Shown: positions 8,721 through 19,370 of the stretch, piece by piece
Position numbering within the stretch: the first letter of the stretch is position 1
Layout of the letters: each line of letters begins with the position of its first letter
Assembly (NCBI RefSeq): GCF_003951285.1
Contig: NZ_RXFQ01000016.1
Coordinates: forward strand, 62,001-126,000
Source of the DNA: Variovorax beijingensis
GTDB lineage: Bacteria > Pseudomonadota > Gammaproteobacteria > Burkholderiales > Burkholderiaceae_C
Length of the DNA stretch: 64,000 nucleotides
Direction: 5' to 3'
Translations under genes and position numbers: made by a program
Notes under the pieces: model-generated
Seen by the model: the letters and a program-made list of their open reading frames with translations, nothing else
What the model was told of the DNA's origin: nothing
Databases searched by the model: none

Positions 8721-9674
8721 TCAGTCCTCCCGGGTGCCAAGAAGACCCTTGGGCCTGAAGATGAGAATCAGCACCAGGAACAGGTACGGCAGGATCGGCG
8801 CGACCTGCGAGATCGTGAGCTTGAGCAGCTCGTAGCCGAAGGTCTGGTCGGTCACGGTGAAGCCCAGCATCTGCAGGCCGCCGGCGAACGACTGGTCCAT
8901 GGCTACCGCGAAAGTCTGGACGATGCCGATCAGAAGCGACGCCAGGAATGCGCCGGCCAGCGAGCCCATGCCGCCCACCACCACCACCACGAAGATGATC
9001 GAGCCGACCGAGGCCGCCATCGCGGGTTCGGTGACGTAGGTGTTGCCGCCCACCACGCCCGCAAGGCCCGCGAGCGCGGCACCGCCGCCGAACACCAGCA
9101 TGAAGACGCGCGGCACGTTGTGGCCCAGCGCCTCGACCATGTCGGGATGCTTGAGCGCCGCCTGGATCACCAGGCCGATGCGCGTGCGCGTGAGCAGCAG
9201 CCACACCGAGATGAGCATCAGCACGGCCACCAGCATGATGAAGGAGCGCGACTTCGGAAACTGCGTGCCGTACAGCGAGAACAGCGGCCCCTGCAGCTGC
9301 GGCGGCAGGCCGTAGGGCACGGTCGAGCGTCCCCAGGCGAGCTGCACCAGTTCCAGGATGAGGTAAGAAAGCCCGAAGGTCACCAGGAGTTCCGGCACAT
9401 GGCCGAACTTGTGGACCCGGCGCAGGCTGTAGCGCTCGAAGGCGGCGCCCAGAAAGCCCACCAGCAGCGGCGCGATGAACAGCGCCGGCCAGAAGCCGAC
9501 GATGCCGGACAGCGTATAGGCGATGTAGGCGCCGAGCATGTAGAAGCTGGCGTGCGCGAAGTTGAGCACGCCCATCATGCTGAAGATCAGCGTAAGGCCG
9601 GAGCTCAGCATGAACAGCAGCAGTCCGTAGCTGACGCCGTTGAGCAGCGAGATGACGAAGAATTCGACGTTCAT
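8721..9674 (-). CDS. livH: Branched-chain amino-acid ABC transporter permease LivH, 317 aa
   Basis: This is the second inner-membrane permease. Multiple membrane segments are clear, and the family motifs LNFAHASFYMLGAYIAYT and VVVVVGGMGSLAGAF are present. It follows livK after 81 bases that contain an intrinsic terminator, so permease expression is probably lower than that of the binding protein. Confidence 0.93.
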   Translation of the reverse strand: MNVEFFVISLLNGVSYGLLLFMLSSGLTLIFSMMGVLNFAHASFYMLGAYIAYTLSGIVGFWPALFIAPLLVGFLGAAFERYSLRRVHKFGHVPELLVTFGLSYLILELVQLAWGRSTVPYGLPPQLQGPLFSLYGTQFPKSRSFIMLVAVLMLISVWLLLTRTRIGLVIQAALKHPDMVEALGHNVPRVFMLVFGGGAALAGLAGVVGGNTYVTEPAMAASVGSIIFVVVVVGGMGSLAGAFLASLLIGIVQTFAVAMDQSFAGGLQMLGFTVTDQTFGYELLKLTISQVAPILPYLFLVLILIFRPKGLLGTRED

Positions 9675-9689
9675 CGGTCTTTCGTGTCA

Positions 9690-9729
9690 GGTAAGAAAAG
9701 AAAAAGGCCCGAGTGTTGAAGTCGGGCCT
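9690..9729 (-). terminator. Intrinsic terminator between livK and livH
   Basis: Leftward, the stem AGGCCCGA/TCGGGCCT (9722-9729 with 9705-9712) closes a nine-base loop and is followed by TTTTTCTTTTC. It lies 26 bases after the livK stop and 15 bases before the livH start. Partial read-through would give more binding protein than permease. Confidence 0.85.
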
Positions 9730-9755
9730 CGACCGGTCGGCGCGCGATCAGGCGA

Positions 9756-10994
9756 TCACGAGTTGTTGGGCCGCTTCATCTGGCACGTGGTGGGCGTGCT
9801 CGCAACATAGGCTTCGTAGAACTTGACGGGCGCCAGCGTGTAGCCGGTGTTCTCCGGGCTGTAGGGGTTCTTGGCATCGGCCTTCTGCCAGCGCGTGATC
9901 CACAGGCCCTGCTGCAGCTGGTGGTCGGACTTGCGCATCTCGACGTCGCCGTTGAAGCTCTTGAACTTCATGCCTTCCATCGCGGCGGCCACCTTGACGG
10001 GCTCGGTCGACTTGGTGCGCACGAAGGCCTCGCTGAGCATGGCGTACACCGTGTAGATGTCGGTGGTGTACATGTCGTCGTTGAACCTCTTCTTGAACTC
10101 GTTCATCAACGGCTGGACGGGGCCGGGCGCGTTGTAGTGGCTGTAGCCCACCTGGTAGACCTTGCCGTCCGAAGCCGCGCCCATGGCGGTCGGCGTGCCA
10201 TTGGTCACGGCGTAGTAGGTGTAGAACTTGACGTTCAGGCCCGAGTCGTTGGCCGACTTGATGAGCAGCGCCAGGTCGGAGCCCCAGTTGCCGGTGATGA
10301 CGGTGTCGGCACCCGAGGCCTTGATCTTCGCGATGTAGGGCGAGAAGTCGCGCACCTGCGCGAGCGGGTGCAGGTCGTCGCCCACGATCTCGATGTCGGG
10401 CCGCTTGTCCTTGAGGTTCTGCTTGGCGAACTTGGAGACCTGCTGGCCGTGCGAGTAGTTCTGGTTGATGAGGTAGACCTTCTTGATGTCGGGCTGTTCC
10501 TTCATGAAGGCGGTCAGCGCTTCCATCTTCATGGAGGTGTCGGCATCGAGGCGGAAGTGCCAGTAGCTGCACTTGCTGTTGGTCAGGTCGGGGTCGACGG
10601 CCGCGTAGTTGATGTAGAGCACTTCCTTGCCCGGGTTGCGGGCGTTGTGCTTCTCGAGCGCATCGATGATGGCCAGCGCCGGGCCGGAACCGTTGCCCTG
10701 CACCACGTAGCGTGCGCCCTGGTCCATGGCCGAGCGCAGGGCGCTGGTGGTTTCCTGCGGGCTCAGCTTGTTGTCGATGGCGATGACCTCGAACTTCACG
10801 CCGGCCGCGTTCTTCTTGTTGAACTCCTCGGCCAGGAACTGGAAGGTCTTGAGCTGGTTGGTTCCAACGGCCGCCATCAGGCCCGACAGCGGGTCGAGCC
10901 AGGCGATCTTCACGGTCTCTCCCTTCTGGGCCAGGGCGCCGGCGGCGCTCGCTGCAAGGATGGATGCGGTAGCGATTTTCAGAGCGAACTTCAC
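9756..10994 (-). CDS. livK: Branched-chain amino-acid ABC transporter substrate-binding protein, 412 aa
   Basis: This is a periplasmic type I binding protein. Signal peptide MKFALKIATASILAASA...ALAQ ends near residue 23, and the mature part begins KGETVKIAWLDPLSG. Both lobes are complete. A good ribosome site, AGGAGAAATAGATC, precedes the ATG. It heads the livK-H-M-G-F cluster. Ligand choice cannot be told. An upstream paralogue at 11194-12424 is very similar but frameshifted, so this copy is probably the working partner of LivHMGF. Confidence 0.92.
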   Translation of the reverse strand: MKFALKIATASILAASAAGALAQKGETVKIAWLDPLSGLMAAVGTNQLKTFQFLAEEFNKKNAAGVKFEVIAIDNKLSPQETTSALRSAMDQGARYVVQGNGSGPALAIIDALEKHNARNPGKEVLYINYAAVDPDLTNSKCSYWHFRLDADTSMKMEALTAFMKEQPDIKKVYLINQNYSHGQQVSKFAKQNLKDKRPDIEIVGDDLHPLAQVRDFSPYIAKIKASGADTVITGNWGSDLALLIKSANDSGLNVKFYTYYAVTNGTPTAMGAASDGKVYQVGYSHYNAPGPVQPLMNEFKKRFNDDMYTTDIYTVYAMLSEAFVRTKSTEPVKVAAAMEGMKFKSFNGDVEMRKSDHQLQQGLWITRWQKADAKNPYSPENTGYTLAPVKFYEAYVASTPTTCQMKRPNNS

Positions 10995-11035
10995 GATCTA
11001 TTTCTCCTGGTCAAACCGATTCAAATGGCCGCACG

Positions 11036-11123
11036 AGAGTACAAGCGTTTGTGGCCCCTACCCTCAGGGAATGCCCGTAAGGAGGCGGCCGCAAGGCCCG
11101 TTTCTATCGCGCAGGCGACACTG
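11036..11123 (-). promoter_or_regulatory. Upstream block shared by the two livK paralogues, copy A
   Basis: About 88 bases upstream of livK resemble 12456-12543 upstream of the second paralogue. The shared core on the plus strand is GTACAAGCG, then CAGGGA, TGCCCG, AAGGA, CGGCCGC and CTATCGC. The likeness outside coding sequence suggests that the duplication carried its promoter and leader. The exact boxes are not defined. Confidence 0.5.
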
Positions 11124-11138
11124 CATTTCTCAAGGTTG

Positions 11139-11173
11139 CTACCGCGCGGTAGGCAGCTGCTACCAGCGGGTAG
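11139..11173. promoter_or_regulatory. Tandem 14-base palindromes upstream of livK
   Basis: CTACCGCGCGGTAG (11139-11152) is a perfect palindrome. CTACCAGCGGGTAG (11160-11173) is a near copy with its centre 21 bases away, two helical turns. The pair lies about 145-180 bases before the livK start and 21 bases after the stop of the upstream paralogue. It could be an operator or a transcript-end structure. No T-run follows. Confidence 0.45.
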
Positions 11174-11193
11174 GAATGCGTCCGGATGGACGC

Positions 11194-12424
11194 TCAGGGG
11201 CGCTTCATCTGGCAGGTGGTGGGCGTGCTTGCCACATACGATTCGTAGTACTTCACGGGGACATTCGTGTAGCCGGTGTTCTCGGCGTCGTAGGGGTATT
11301 TGGCGCTGGCCTTTTCCCAGCGCGAGATATAGAGGCCCTGCTGCAGCTGGTGGTCGGCCTTGCGCACCTCGACCTCACCGTTGAAGCTCTTGATCTTCAT
11401 GCCTTCGAGCGCCGCGGCCACCTTGACCGGATCGGTCGACCTGGTCTGCACGAAGGCGGCATCGAGCAGCGCGAACGTGTGATAGATCGACGATTGCGTC
11501 AGGTCGTCGTTCATCTTCTTCTTGTAGCCGGCGAGCAGCTTCTGGATCTCGCCGCCCATGTTGTAGTGGCCATAGGCCACCGTGTAGATCTTGCCGGCGG
11601 AGGTAGCACCCATGGCCGTTGGGGTGCCGGTGCCGAATGCGTAGTAGGTGAGGAACTTGACGTCCAGGCCCGAGTCGTTGGCCGCCTTGATGAGCAGCGA
11701 CAGGTCGGAGCCCCAGTTGCCGGTGATGACGGTGTCCGCACCCGATGCCTTGATCTTGGCGATGTAGGGCGAGAAGTCGCGCACCTGCGCGAGCGGGTGC
11801 AGGTCGTCGCCCACGATCTGGATATCGGGGCGCTTGGTCTTGAGGTTCTCCTTGGCGAACTTCGACACCTGCACGCCGTGCGCATAGTTCTGCCCGAGGA
11901 TGTAGACCTTCTTGATGTCGGCCTGGTCCTTCATCCAGGTGGTCAGCGCCTCCATCTTCATGGAGGTGTCGGCGTCGAGGCGAAAGTGCCAGTAGCTGCA
12001 TTTGCTGTTGGTGAGGTCTGGATCGACCGCCGCATAGTTCAGGTAGAGCAACTCCTTGCCCGGATTGCGCGCGTTGTTCTTCTCGACGGCATCGATGATG
12101 GCCAGCGCCGGGCCGGAACCATTTGCCCTGGGTGATGTAGCGCGCCCCCTGGTCCTGCGCCGAGCGCAGCGCCGCGGTCGTCTCTTGCGGGCTCAGCTTG
12201 TTGTCGATCGCGATGATCTCGAACTTCACGCCCGAGGCATTCTTCTTGTTGAACTCTTCAGCCAGGAACTGCGTGGTCTTGAGCTGGTTGGTTCCCACCG
12301 CCGCCATCAGGCCCGACAGCGGATCGAGCCAGGCGATCTTGACGGTCTCGCCCTTCTGGGCAAGTGCGGCCGTCATGCCGACCAACATGGCACAGGCGGC
12401 TGCTGACTTGATGGCAAATTGCAT
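11194..12424 (-). pseudogene. Second branched-chain amino-acid binding protein gene, frameshifted
   Basis: The reading frame begins MQFAIKSAAACAMLVG (signal peptide) at 12424 and matches the livK product closely up to GARYITQG. One extra base then shifts the frame. The plus strand has TTT at 12122-12124 where the paralogue needs two T. The second frame continues the homology to TTCQMKRP and a stop at 11194. Removing one base gives 409 residues, against 412 for the intact paralogue. Either this is a fresh pseudogene or a one-base sequencing error. If intact, it would be a periplasmic binding protein feeding the same LivHMGF complex. Confidence 0.85.
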
Positions 12425-12455
12425 GAAGAGTCTCCAGAGTGAAAGTCGGAATGCC

Positions 12456-12543
12456 AGCGTACAAGCGCCCTTTTCTTCGCTGCACAGGGATTGCCCGGAA
12501 GGAAGGCCGCCGAAGCGGCCTTGCTATCGCATGCGCGACAGTG
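12456..12543 (-). promoter_or_regulatory. Upstream block shared by the two livK paralogues, copy B
   Basis: This block is homologous to 11036-11123 and lies 32 bases before the second paralogue's start. It lacks the tandem palindromes that follow copy A. It overlaps the hairpin at 12503-12522. Confidence 0.5.
12503..12522 (-). terminator. Hairpin with UUCG loop after the acyl-CoA synthetase gene
   Basis: Leftward the RNA would be AAGGCCGC-UUCG-GCGGCCUU, an eight-pair stem closed by a very stable C(UUCG)G tetraloop, 42 bases after the synthetase stop. The T-run is poor, so it may act as a weak or Rho-assisted terminator or as a leader structure of the next gene. Confidence 0.45.
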
Positions 12544-12564
12544 GGGCCGGGCTTTGGCGCTTCG

Positions 12565-14214
<1,650 letters not shown>

Positions 14215-14344
14215 CTACGGACTCCTTTTTGAAATGACTTCATGACAGCTTGCGAACAACGGATTCACGCAAGCTTCGGCCACTTCCACAATGACACAAA
14301 CCCGCACTGCCGGATTGAACGGAGCGGCTCTTTGATGCGCCTGA

Positions 14345-16189
14345 TCAAGGCACGGCCTGCACCGGCGTGATCACGGCCGCCGAGGGCGTGGCGTCGAGCC
14401 GCAGCTGCGACGGCCATGTCGCCCAGGTTGCACCAAGTTCGGGCGTGTTCGGGTCGCCCTTGCGCATGAAGGCGCCGACGCTGGCCATGACGGCATGGGA
14501 CAGCGCGAGCCGGCCCGCCTGGTTGGCCTTGCCGCCCATCACGTTGCTGAGCAGCGAGCCGCTGAAATTGCCGAACACGAACGGCAGGTCGAAGGCATGC
14601 GCGGCCCCGTACACGTCGTTCCACGGCGAGGGCTCCTGCGCCCAGTCGAGGCGGTAGTGCCAGATGTTCGACTGGTGCGTCTTCATCGTGTTGAGCAGGT
14701 TGTCGCGGTTGGCCTCGAACAGGCCCTTCGTGATGACGGCCGTCGCCGCGTTGTAGCCCGTGCCGGGCGTGTCTACCGGAAGGTAGGACGGATCGATGAT
14801 GTCGGCCACCGTGAGCGCGGGAGGCGCATCGGGATCGAAGTTGAACATCATCGAGAAGCGCTGGGCATCGGTGACGATCCAGCCCGGCTTCGGGAAGCCG
14901 ATGGTTCCCAGCAGCGAGGCGAAGAGCTTGCCCTCGTCGCGCGTGTTGCCCGCGAGCATCGGCACCTTGACGTAGTTGCCGGCCGCAATGGCGCCGATCG
15001 GATCCACGGGCAGCACCGTGCCGTCGGGAATCGGCGCGACGCTGCCCAGGCCGTTGGCAACCACCGTGGCCAGCATCGCCCCGCCCTCCTGGGCGCGCAG
15101 GTACTCGGCAATCTGCGCCGGCGTACGCGTGCCGATGTAGGCCTTGGCGGCGGCCGCGTCGGCGGCGGTGCCGTCGGCCACGAGCAGCTTCTCCAGGATC
15201 GACTGCCCTTGCGCGAGCGAAGCCGAGGCCGGCGCCAGCGTCGGCAGCGTGCCTGGCGGCAGGTTGCTTGCGAGCGAGATCCCGCCGCTCATCTCGAAGG
15301 CCTTGTGGAACAGGCCCTTGGCCACCGGCGAGGTCATCACCGCCAGCAGGTTGGTGGCGCCGGCCGATTCGCCCGACAGCGTGACGTTGCCCGGATCGCC
15401 GCCGAAGTTCGCGATGTTGTTCTTGATGAAGCGCAGCGCCGCCATGTTGTCGAGCAGCGCGAAGTTGCCCGAGTCGTCGCCCGCGCTGCCGCCCGGGCGC
15501 AGCTGCGGCATGTTCAGGAAGCCCAGGATGCCCAGGCGGTAGCTGGCGGTGACGACCACCGCGTTGGCGGCCTTCGCGAGCCTGGCGCCGTCGTAGAGCG
15601 GATCGGCCGTGTAGCCCGAAATATTGCTGCCGCCGTGCACGAACAGCAGCACCGGCAGGTTCTGCTCGTCCGTTGCGGGCCGCCAGATGTTGACGAACAG
15701 GCAGTCCTCGCTGCCGACCGGCTTGCCCAGCATGGCGCCGATGGTGGCGTCGTAGGTGTTGTTGGCGCCGGGGCCGAAGAGGCGACCGATCTGCAGGCAG
15801 GCATTGCCGAACTTCGCGGCCGGGCGGATGCCGCTCCAGGCCTCGGGTTCCACCGGCGCACGCCAGCGCAGCGCGCCGACCGGCGGCTGCGCGAAGGGAA
15901 CGCCCTTCCAGAACCAGGTGCCCGAGCTGGCGCTGTCGTCCACGCCCTCGATCTTGCCGGCGGTGGTCTGGCGCACCATGGGACCATCGGCGGCCGGTGG
16001 CGGCGGCGGCGGCGCAGGCGGCGCGGCCGGCAGGAACGAGAACGACGAGCCCGAAGAGCCGCCGCCGCAGGCCGCGAGGGCCAGGCAGGCCGCCGCGGCC
16101 AGTGCCCGCGCCGCCGCCGCCGTGGTCGTTGCCGCCATGCCCTGGGTTTCTGGCCGGGCGCATACCGCTGCTGTCAGTGCCGTATTCAT
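14345..16189 (-). CDS. Type B carboxylesterase, predicted lipoprotein, 614 aa
   Basis: This is an alpha/beta hydrolase of the carboxylesterase/para-nitrobenzyl esterase family. The nucleophile lies in TLSGESAGATN, and the oxyanion region in LLFVHGGSN. Start MNTALTAAV at 16189 is preceded by GTGGAGAC. The N-terminus has an alanine-rich hydrophobic stretch ending LALAACGGG, a lipobox with C41 as the likely lipidated residue, followed by a proline-rich linker (APPAPPPPPPA). It is probably anchored in the outer membrane or periplasm. It is divergent from an AraC regulator, which may control it. Confidence 0.88.
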   Translation of the reverse strand: MNTALTAAVCARPETQGMAATTTAAAARALAAAACLALAACGGGSSGSSFSFLPAAPPAPPPPPPAADGPMVRQTTAGKIEGVDDSASSGTWFWKGVPFAQPPVGALRWRAPVEPEAWSGIRPAAKFGNACLQIGRLFGPGANNTYDATIGAMLGKPVGSEDCLFVNIWRPATDEQNLPVLLFVHGGSNISGYTADPLYDGARLAKAANAVVVTASYRLGILGFLNMPQLRPGGSAGDDSGNFALLDNMAALRFIKNNIANFGGDPGNVTLSGESAGATNLLAVMTSPVAKGLFHKAFEMSGGISLASNLPPGTLPTLAPASASLAQGQSILEKLLVADGTAADAAAAKAYIGTRTPAQIAEYLRAQEGGAMLATVVANGLGSVAPIPDGTVLPVDPIGAIAAGNYVKVPMLAGNTRDEGKLFASLLGTIGFPKPGWIVTDAQRFSMMFNFDPDAPPALTVADIIDPSYLPVDTPGTGYNAATAVITKGLFEANRDNLLNTMKTHQSNIWHYRLDWAQEPSPWNDVYGAAHAFDLPFVFGNFSGSLLSNVMGGKANQAGRLALSHAVMASVGAFMRKGDPNTPELGATWATWPSQLRLDATPSAAVITPVQAVP

Positions 16190-16337
16190 TTTTTGTCTCC
16201 ACACCGGGTTAATCGGAATTCCTGCCTGGGCGTCCGGCGGCCATACTCCGGCCCGCCGAACCCCTAAAAATTCTAGGAACGCACGCCGTTTCCCCCGCTA
16301 TCGCAAGCGCGCCAATTCAATGACTTCAGGAGCCTCC

Positions 16338-17414
16338 ATGCCGCATGCCCAGCGCCGGCCGCAACGCCGGTCCGGCTGCGCGCAGCAGCCCGAGTCGCGG
16401 ACCAGTTCGGCCGCCTGGCTCGAAGGCGTGCTCTCGATGTTCGAGGCCGAGGGACTCGACGTGCCCTCGCTGCTGCGCGACGCGGGCTTCGATCCCGATT
16501 CGCTCCATCGGCAGAACGCCCGCATTCCGGTGGACGAGATCTCGGTGCTCTGGCAACTGGCGGTGGCGCGCGCCGGCAAGCCCACGCTGGGCCTCGCCCG
16601 CGACCTGGCCGCCACGCACAGCAAGCTGGGCACGGTCGGCCACGCCATGGCCTGCAGCGCCGACCTGGGCGCGGCGCTCGTGCGGCTCACGCGCTACATG
16701 GCGGTGATCTCCGACGCGACCGCTTTCTCGATGCAGCGCGAGGCGCGCGGCTGCTGGATGGTGATGGAGCACACCGGCGGCAGCCTCCCGATTCCGCGCC
16801 AGCGCGTCGAATACGCCCTGCTGACCGTCTTCATGCAGTGCCAGTGGCTCACGCGGCGCGAGCTGCAGCCGCTCGCGCTCGAATTCGTCTATCCGCCGCC
16901 GGCCGATGACCGGCTGCACCGCGAGGCCTTCGGCTGCGAGATCCGCTACAACGCGCCGGCCAACCGGCTGCTGCTGTCGGCGGCCGACATGGCGATGCCG
17001 CTGCCCACCCATCACCCGACGCTGGGCGAGATGCAGGAGCACCTGCTGGACGACCAGCTGAACCTGCTGGGCCAGACCACCACCAGCACCCTGGTGTGCG
17101 CCGAGATCGCGCGCCGGCTGCCGCAAGGCGAACCGCGCCGGCAGGACGTGGCCGCGGGCCTCGGCCTCGCGGAACGCACGCTGCAGCGGCGGCTGCAGGA
17201 AGAGTCGGTGTCGTTCCAGTCGCTGCTCGACCGCACCCGCCGCGAACTGGCGCAGCAGTACCTGGCGGAAGACCGCCACACGCTCACCGACGTGGCCGAC
17301 ATGCTCGGCTTCGTCGACAGCAGCAACTTCTTCCGGGCCTGCAAGCGCTGGTTCGGGCTGCCGCCTGCCCAATACCGGGCGCGCATCTGGGACACGCCGG
17401 CGCTGGCCCACTGA
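16338..17414 (+). CDS. AraC family transcriptional regulator, 358 aa
   Basis: The N-terminal 230 residues resemble the arabinose-binding-type domain of the OruR/ArgR-like AraC group (LLRDAGFDPDSL, LTRYMAVISDATAFSM). The C-terminal 90 residues hold two helix-turn-helix motifs (GLAERTLQRRLQEESVSFQ and LTDVADMLGFVDSSNFFRAC). I chose the ATG at 16338 (MPHAQRRPQRR) because AGGAG lies seven bases upstream. It is divergent from the carboxylesterase gene with 148 bases between starts, so control of that esterase is the simplest guess. Confidence 0.88.
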   Translation: MPHAQRRPQRRSGCAQQPESRTSSAAWLEGVLSMFEAEGLDVPSLLRDAGFDPDSLHRQNARIPVDEISVLWQLAVARAGKPTLGLARDLAATHSKLGTVGHAMACSADLGAALVRLTRYMAVISDATAFSMQREARGCWMVMEHTGGSLPIPRQRVEYALLTVFMQCQWLTRRELQPLALEFVYPPPADDRLHREAFGCEIRYNAPANRLLLSAADMAMPLPTHHPTLGEMQEHLLDDQLNLLGQTTTSTLVCAEIARRLPQGEPRRQDVAAGLGLAERTLQRRLQEESVSFQSLLDRTRRELAQQYLAEDRHTLTDVADMLGFVDSSNFFRACKRWFGLPPAQYRARIWDTPALAH

Positions 17415-17466
17415 ACGGGTCTTGACCCTCGATGGCCCGCATCGCCAGGGGTCTCGCGCTCTGCCG

Positions 17467-17479
17467 GACAATCCGGGCA
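17467..17479 (+). promoter_or_regulatory. Candidate -10 box placing the selO transcript start at its ATG
   Basis: GACAAT (17467-17472) is followed by six bases and the ATG at 17479. No Shine-Dalgarno sequence is seen before that ATG. A leaderless selO mRNA is possible. No clear -35 box is visible. Confidence 0.35.
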
Positions 17480-18963
17480 TGAGCTTGCTTGCTGAAGACA
17501 CGGCCGCCGCCGACCTTGGATTGCGCTGGAAACCCGGATTCCGGGCGCTGGGCCCCGCCTTTCTCACCGAACTGCGGCCGACGCCCCTGCCCGATCCCCC
17601 CTACTGGGTGGGCCACAGCGAGGCGGCGGCCCGCATGCTCGGCCTGCCGGCCGATTGGCGGCAATCGGAGGGCACGCTGGCTGCATTGACCGGCAACCTG
17701 CCCGTCGCCGGAACGCAGCCCTTCGCCACGGTGTACAGCGGCCACCAGTTCGGCGTGTGGGCCGGCCAGCTCGGCGACGGCCGCGCCATCATGCTCGGCG
17801 AAACCGAGGGCGGCCTCGAGGTGCAGCTCAAGGGCGCGGGCCGCACGCCCTACTCGCGCGGCGCCGACGGCCGGGCCGTGCTGCGCTCCAGCATCCGAGA
17901 ATTCCTCTGCAGCGAGGCCATGCACGGCCTGGGCATTCCGACCACCCGCGCGCTCTGCATCACGGGCTCCGACGCCCGCGTGTACCGCGAAATGCCCGAA
18001 ACCGCCGCCGTCGTGACCCGCGTGGCACCCAGCTTCATCCGCTTCGGCCACTTCGAGCACTTCTCGGCCAACCAGCGCGAGACCGAACTGCGCGCGCTGG
18101 CCGACTACGTCATCGACCGCTACTACCCGGCCTGCCGTACCACCGACCGCTTCAACGGCAATGCCTACGCGGCCTTCCTGGAAGCCGTGAGCGAGCGCAC
18201 CGCCGCCTTGCTCGCGCAATGGCAGGCCGTGGGCTTCTGCCACGGCGTGATGAACACCGACAACATGAGCATCCTCGGGCTCACCATCGACTACGGGCCG
18301 TTCCAGTTCCTGGACGGCTTCGATCCGCGCCACATCTGCAACCACAGCGATACCAGCGGGCGCTATGCCTTCAACCAGCAGCCCAATGTGGCCTACTGGA
18401 ACCTGTTCTGCCTCGCGCAGGCCCTGTTGCCGCTGATCGGCGACCAGGAAATCGCCATCGCCGCGCTGGAGTCCTACAAGACGGTGTTCCCGCGCGAATT
18501 CGAAGGCCGCATGCGCGCCAAGCTCGGGCTCGCGGAGGCCGCCGAAGGCGACCGCGCGCTCATCGAGGCCGTGCTGAAGCTCCTCGCCGCCGAAAAGGTC
18601 GACTACACCATCTTCTGGCGCCGCCTTTCGCAGCACATGGACGGCGGCAACGCCGAACCGGTGCGCGACCTGTTCCTGGACCGCGCGGGCTTCGATGCCT
18701 GGCTGCTATCCTTTTCGCAGCGGCACGCGCAATTGCCGCGCGCCCAAGCCGCGGACTTGATGCTCAAATCGAATCCGAAGTACGTGCTGCGGAACCACCT
18801 GGGCCAGCAGACCATCGAAGCGGCCAGCCAGAAAGACTTCTCGGCTGTGGCAACCTTGTTGGCCCTGCTCGAAACCCCATTTGAAGAACATCCCGGCGCC
18901 GATGCCTATGCCGGGTTCCCGCCCGACTGGGCCTCCACGATCGAAATCAGCTGCTCATCATGA
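17479..18963 (+). CDS. selO: Protein adenylyltransferase SelO (YdiU family), 494 aa
   Basis: This pseudokinase-fold enzyme transfers AMP from ATP to Ser, Thr or Tyr of target proteins and is linked to redox stress. The ATP-site residues seen are K118 in VQLKGAGRTPYSR, R181 in VVTRVAPSFIRFG, D261/N262 in GVMNTDNMS and D271 in IDYGPFQFLD. The C-terminus ends EISCSS; the cysteine takes the place of selenocysteine in the human protein and of the redox-active C-terminal cysteine in E. coli. The stop overlaps the msrB start (ATGA), so the two are probably cotranslated. Confidence 0.95.
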   Translation: MSLLAEDTAAADLGLRWKPGFRALGPAFLTELRPTPLPDPPYWVGHSEAAARMLGLPADWRQSEGTLAALTGNLPVAGTQPFATVYSGHQFGVWAGQLGDGRAIMLGETEGGLEVQLKGAGRTPYSRGADGRAVLRSSIREFLCSEAMHGLGIPTTRALCITGSDARVYREMPETAAVVTRVAPSFIRFGHFEHFSANQRETELRALADYVIDRYYPACRTTDRFNGNAYAAFLEAVSERTAALLAQWQAVGFCHGVMNTDNMSILGLTIDYGPFQFLDGFDPRHICNHSDTSGRYAFNQQPNVAYWNLFCLAQALLPLIGDQEIAIAALESYKTVFPREFEGRMRAKLGLAEAAEGDRALIEAVLKLLAAEKVDYTIFWRRLSQHMDGGNAEPVRDLFLDRAGFDAWLLSFSQRHAQLPRAQAADLMLKSNPKYVLRNHLGQQTIEAASQKDFSAVATLLALLETPFEEHPGADAYAGFPPDWASTIEISCSS

Positions 18964-19370
18964 CCACTCCCATCGAGAAAACCGACGCCGAATGGAAGGC
19001 CCTGCTCGCCGAAAAAGGCGCCGAGCCCGCGGCCTTCGAGGTCACACGCCACGCGGCCACCGAACGGCCCTTCACCGGCAAGTACGAGGCGCACTGGGAC
19101 GACGGCACCTACCACTGCATCTGCTGCGGCGCCAAGCTGTTCGAATCGGGCACCAAGTTCGACGCGGGCTGCGGCTGGCCGAGCTTCTCGGAAGAGGCCG
19201 TACCGGGTGCCATCCGGAACATCGTCGACCGTTCGCACGGCATGGTGCGCACCGAGAACGTCTGCGCCAATTGCGGCGCCCACCTGGGCCACGTGTTCCC
19301 CGACGGCCCCACCGAAACCGGCCTGCGCTACTGCATGAACTCGGCTTCGCTCGACTTCAAGAAAAAATGA
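18960..19370 (+). CDS. msrB: Peptide-methionine (R)-S-oxide reductase MsrB, 136 aa
   Basis: MsrB repairs oxidised methionine in proteins. The zinc site is C53/C56 and C102/C105 (CICC and CANC). The catalytic cysteine is C125 in LRYCMNSASL and C71 in GCGWPSF is a possible resolving residue. No signal peptide is seen, so it is cytoplasmic. ATGA overlaps link it to selO before and yciB after, which ties SelO signalling to oxidative repair here. Confidence 0.96.
   Translation: MTTPIEKTDAEWKALLAEKGAEPAAFEVTRHAATERPFTGKYEAHWDDGTYHCICCGAKLFESGTKFDAGCGWPSFSEEAVPGAIRNIVDRSHGMVRTENVCANCGAHLGHVFPDGPTETGLRYCMNSASLDFKKK

Noticed and set aside
14495..16267. A 590-codon frame opposite the carboxylesterase
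   Set aside because: It is an antisense frame of a gene with a clear GESAG motif and lipobox.
16263..16277. CCTAAAAATTCTAGG in the esterase-AraC spacer as an operator
   Set aside because: Only four outer pairs match, and the AT-rich centre gives symmetry by chance. AraC proteins mostly bind direct repeats.
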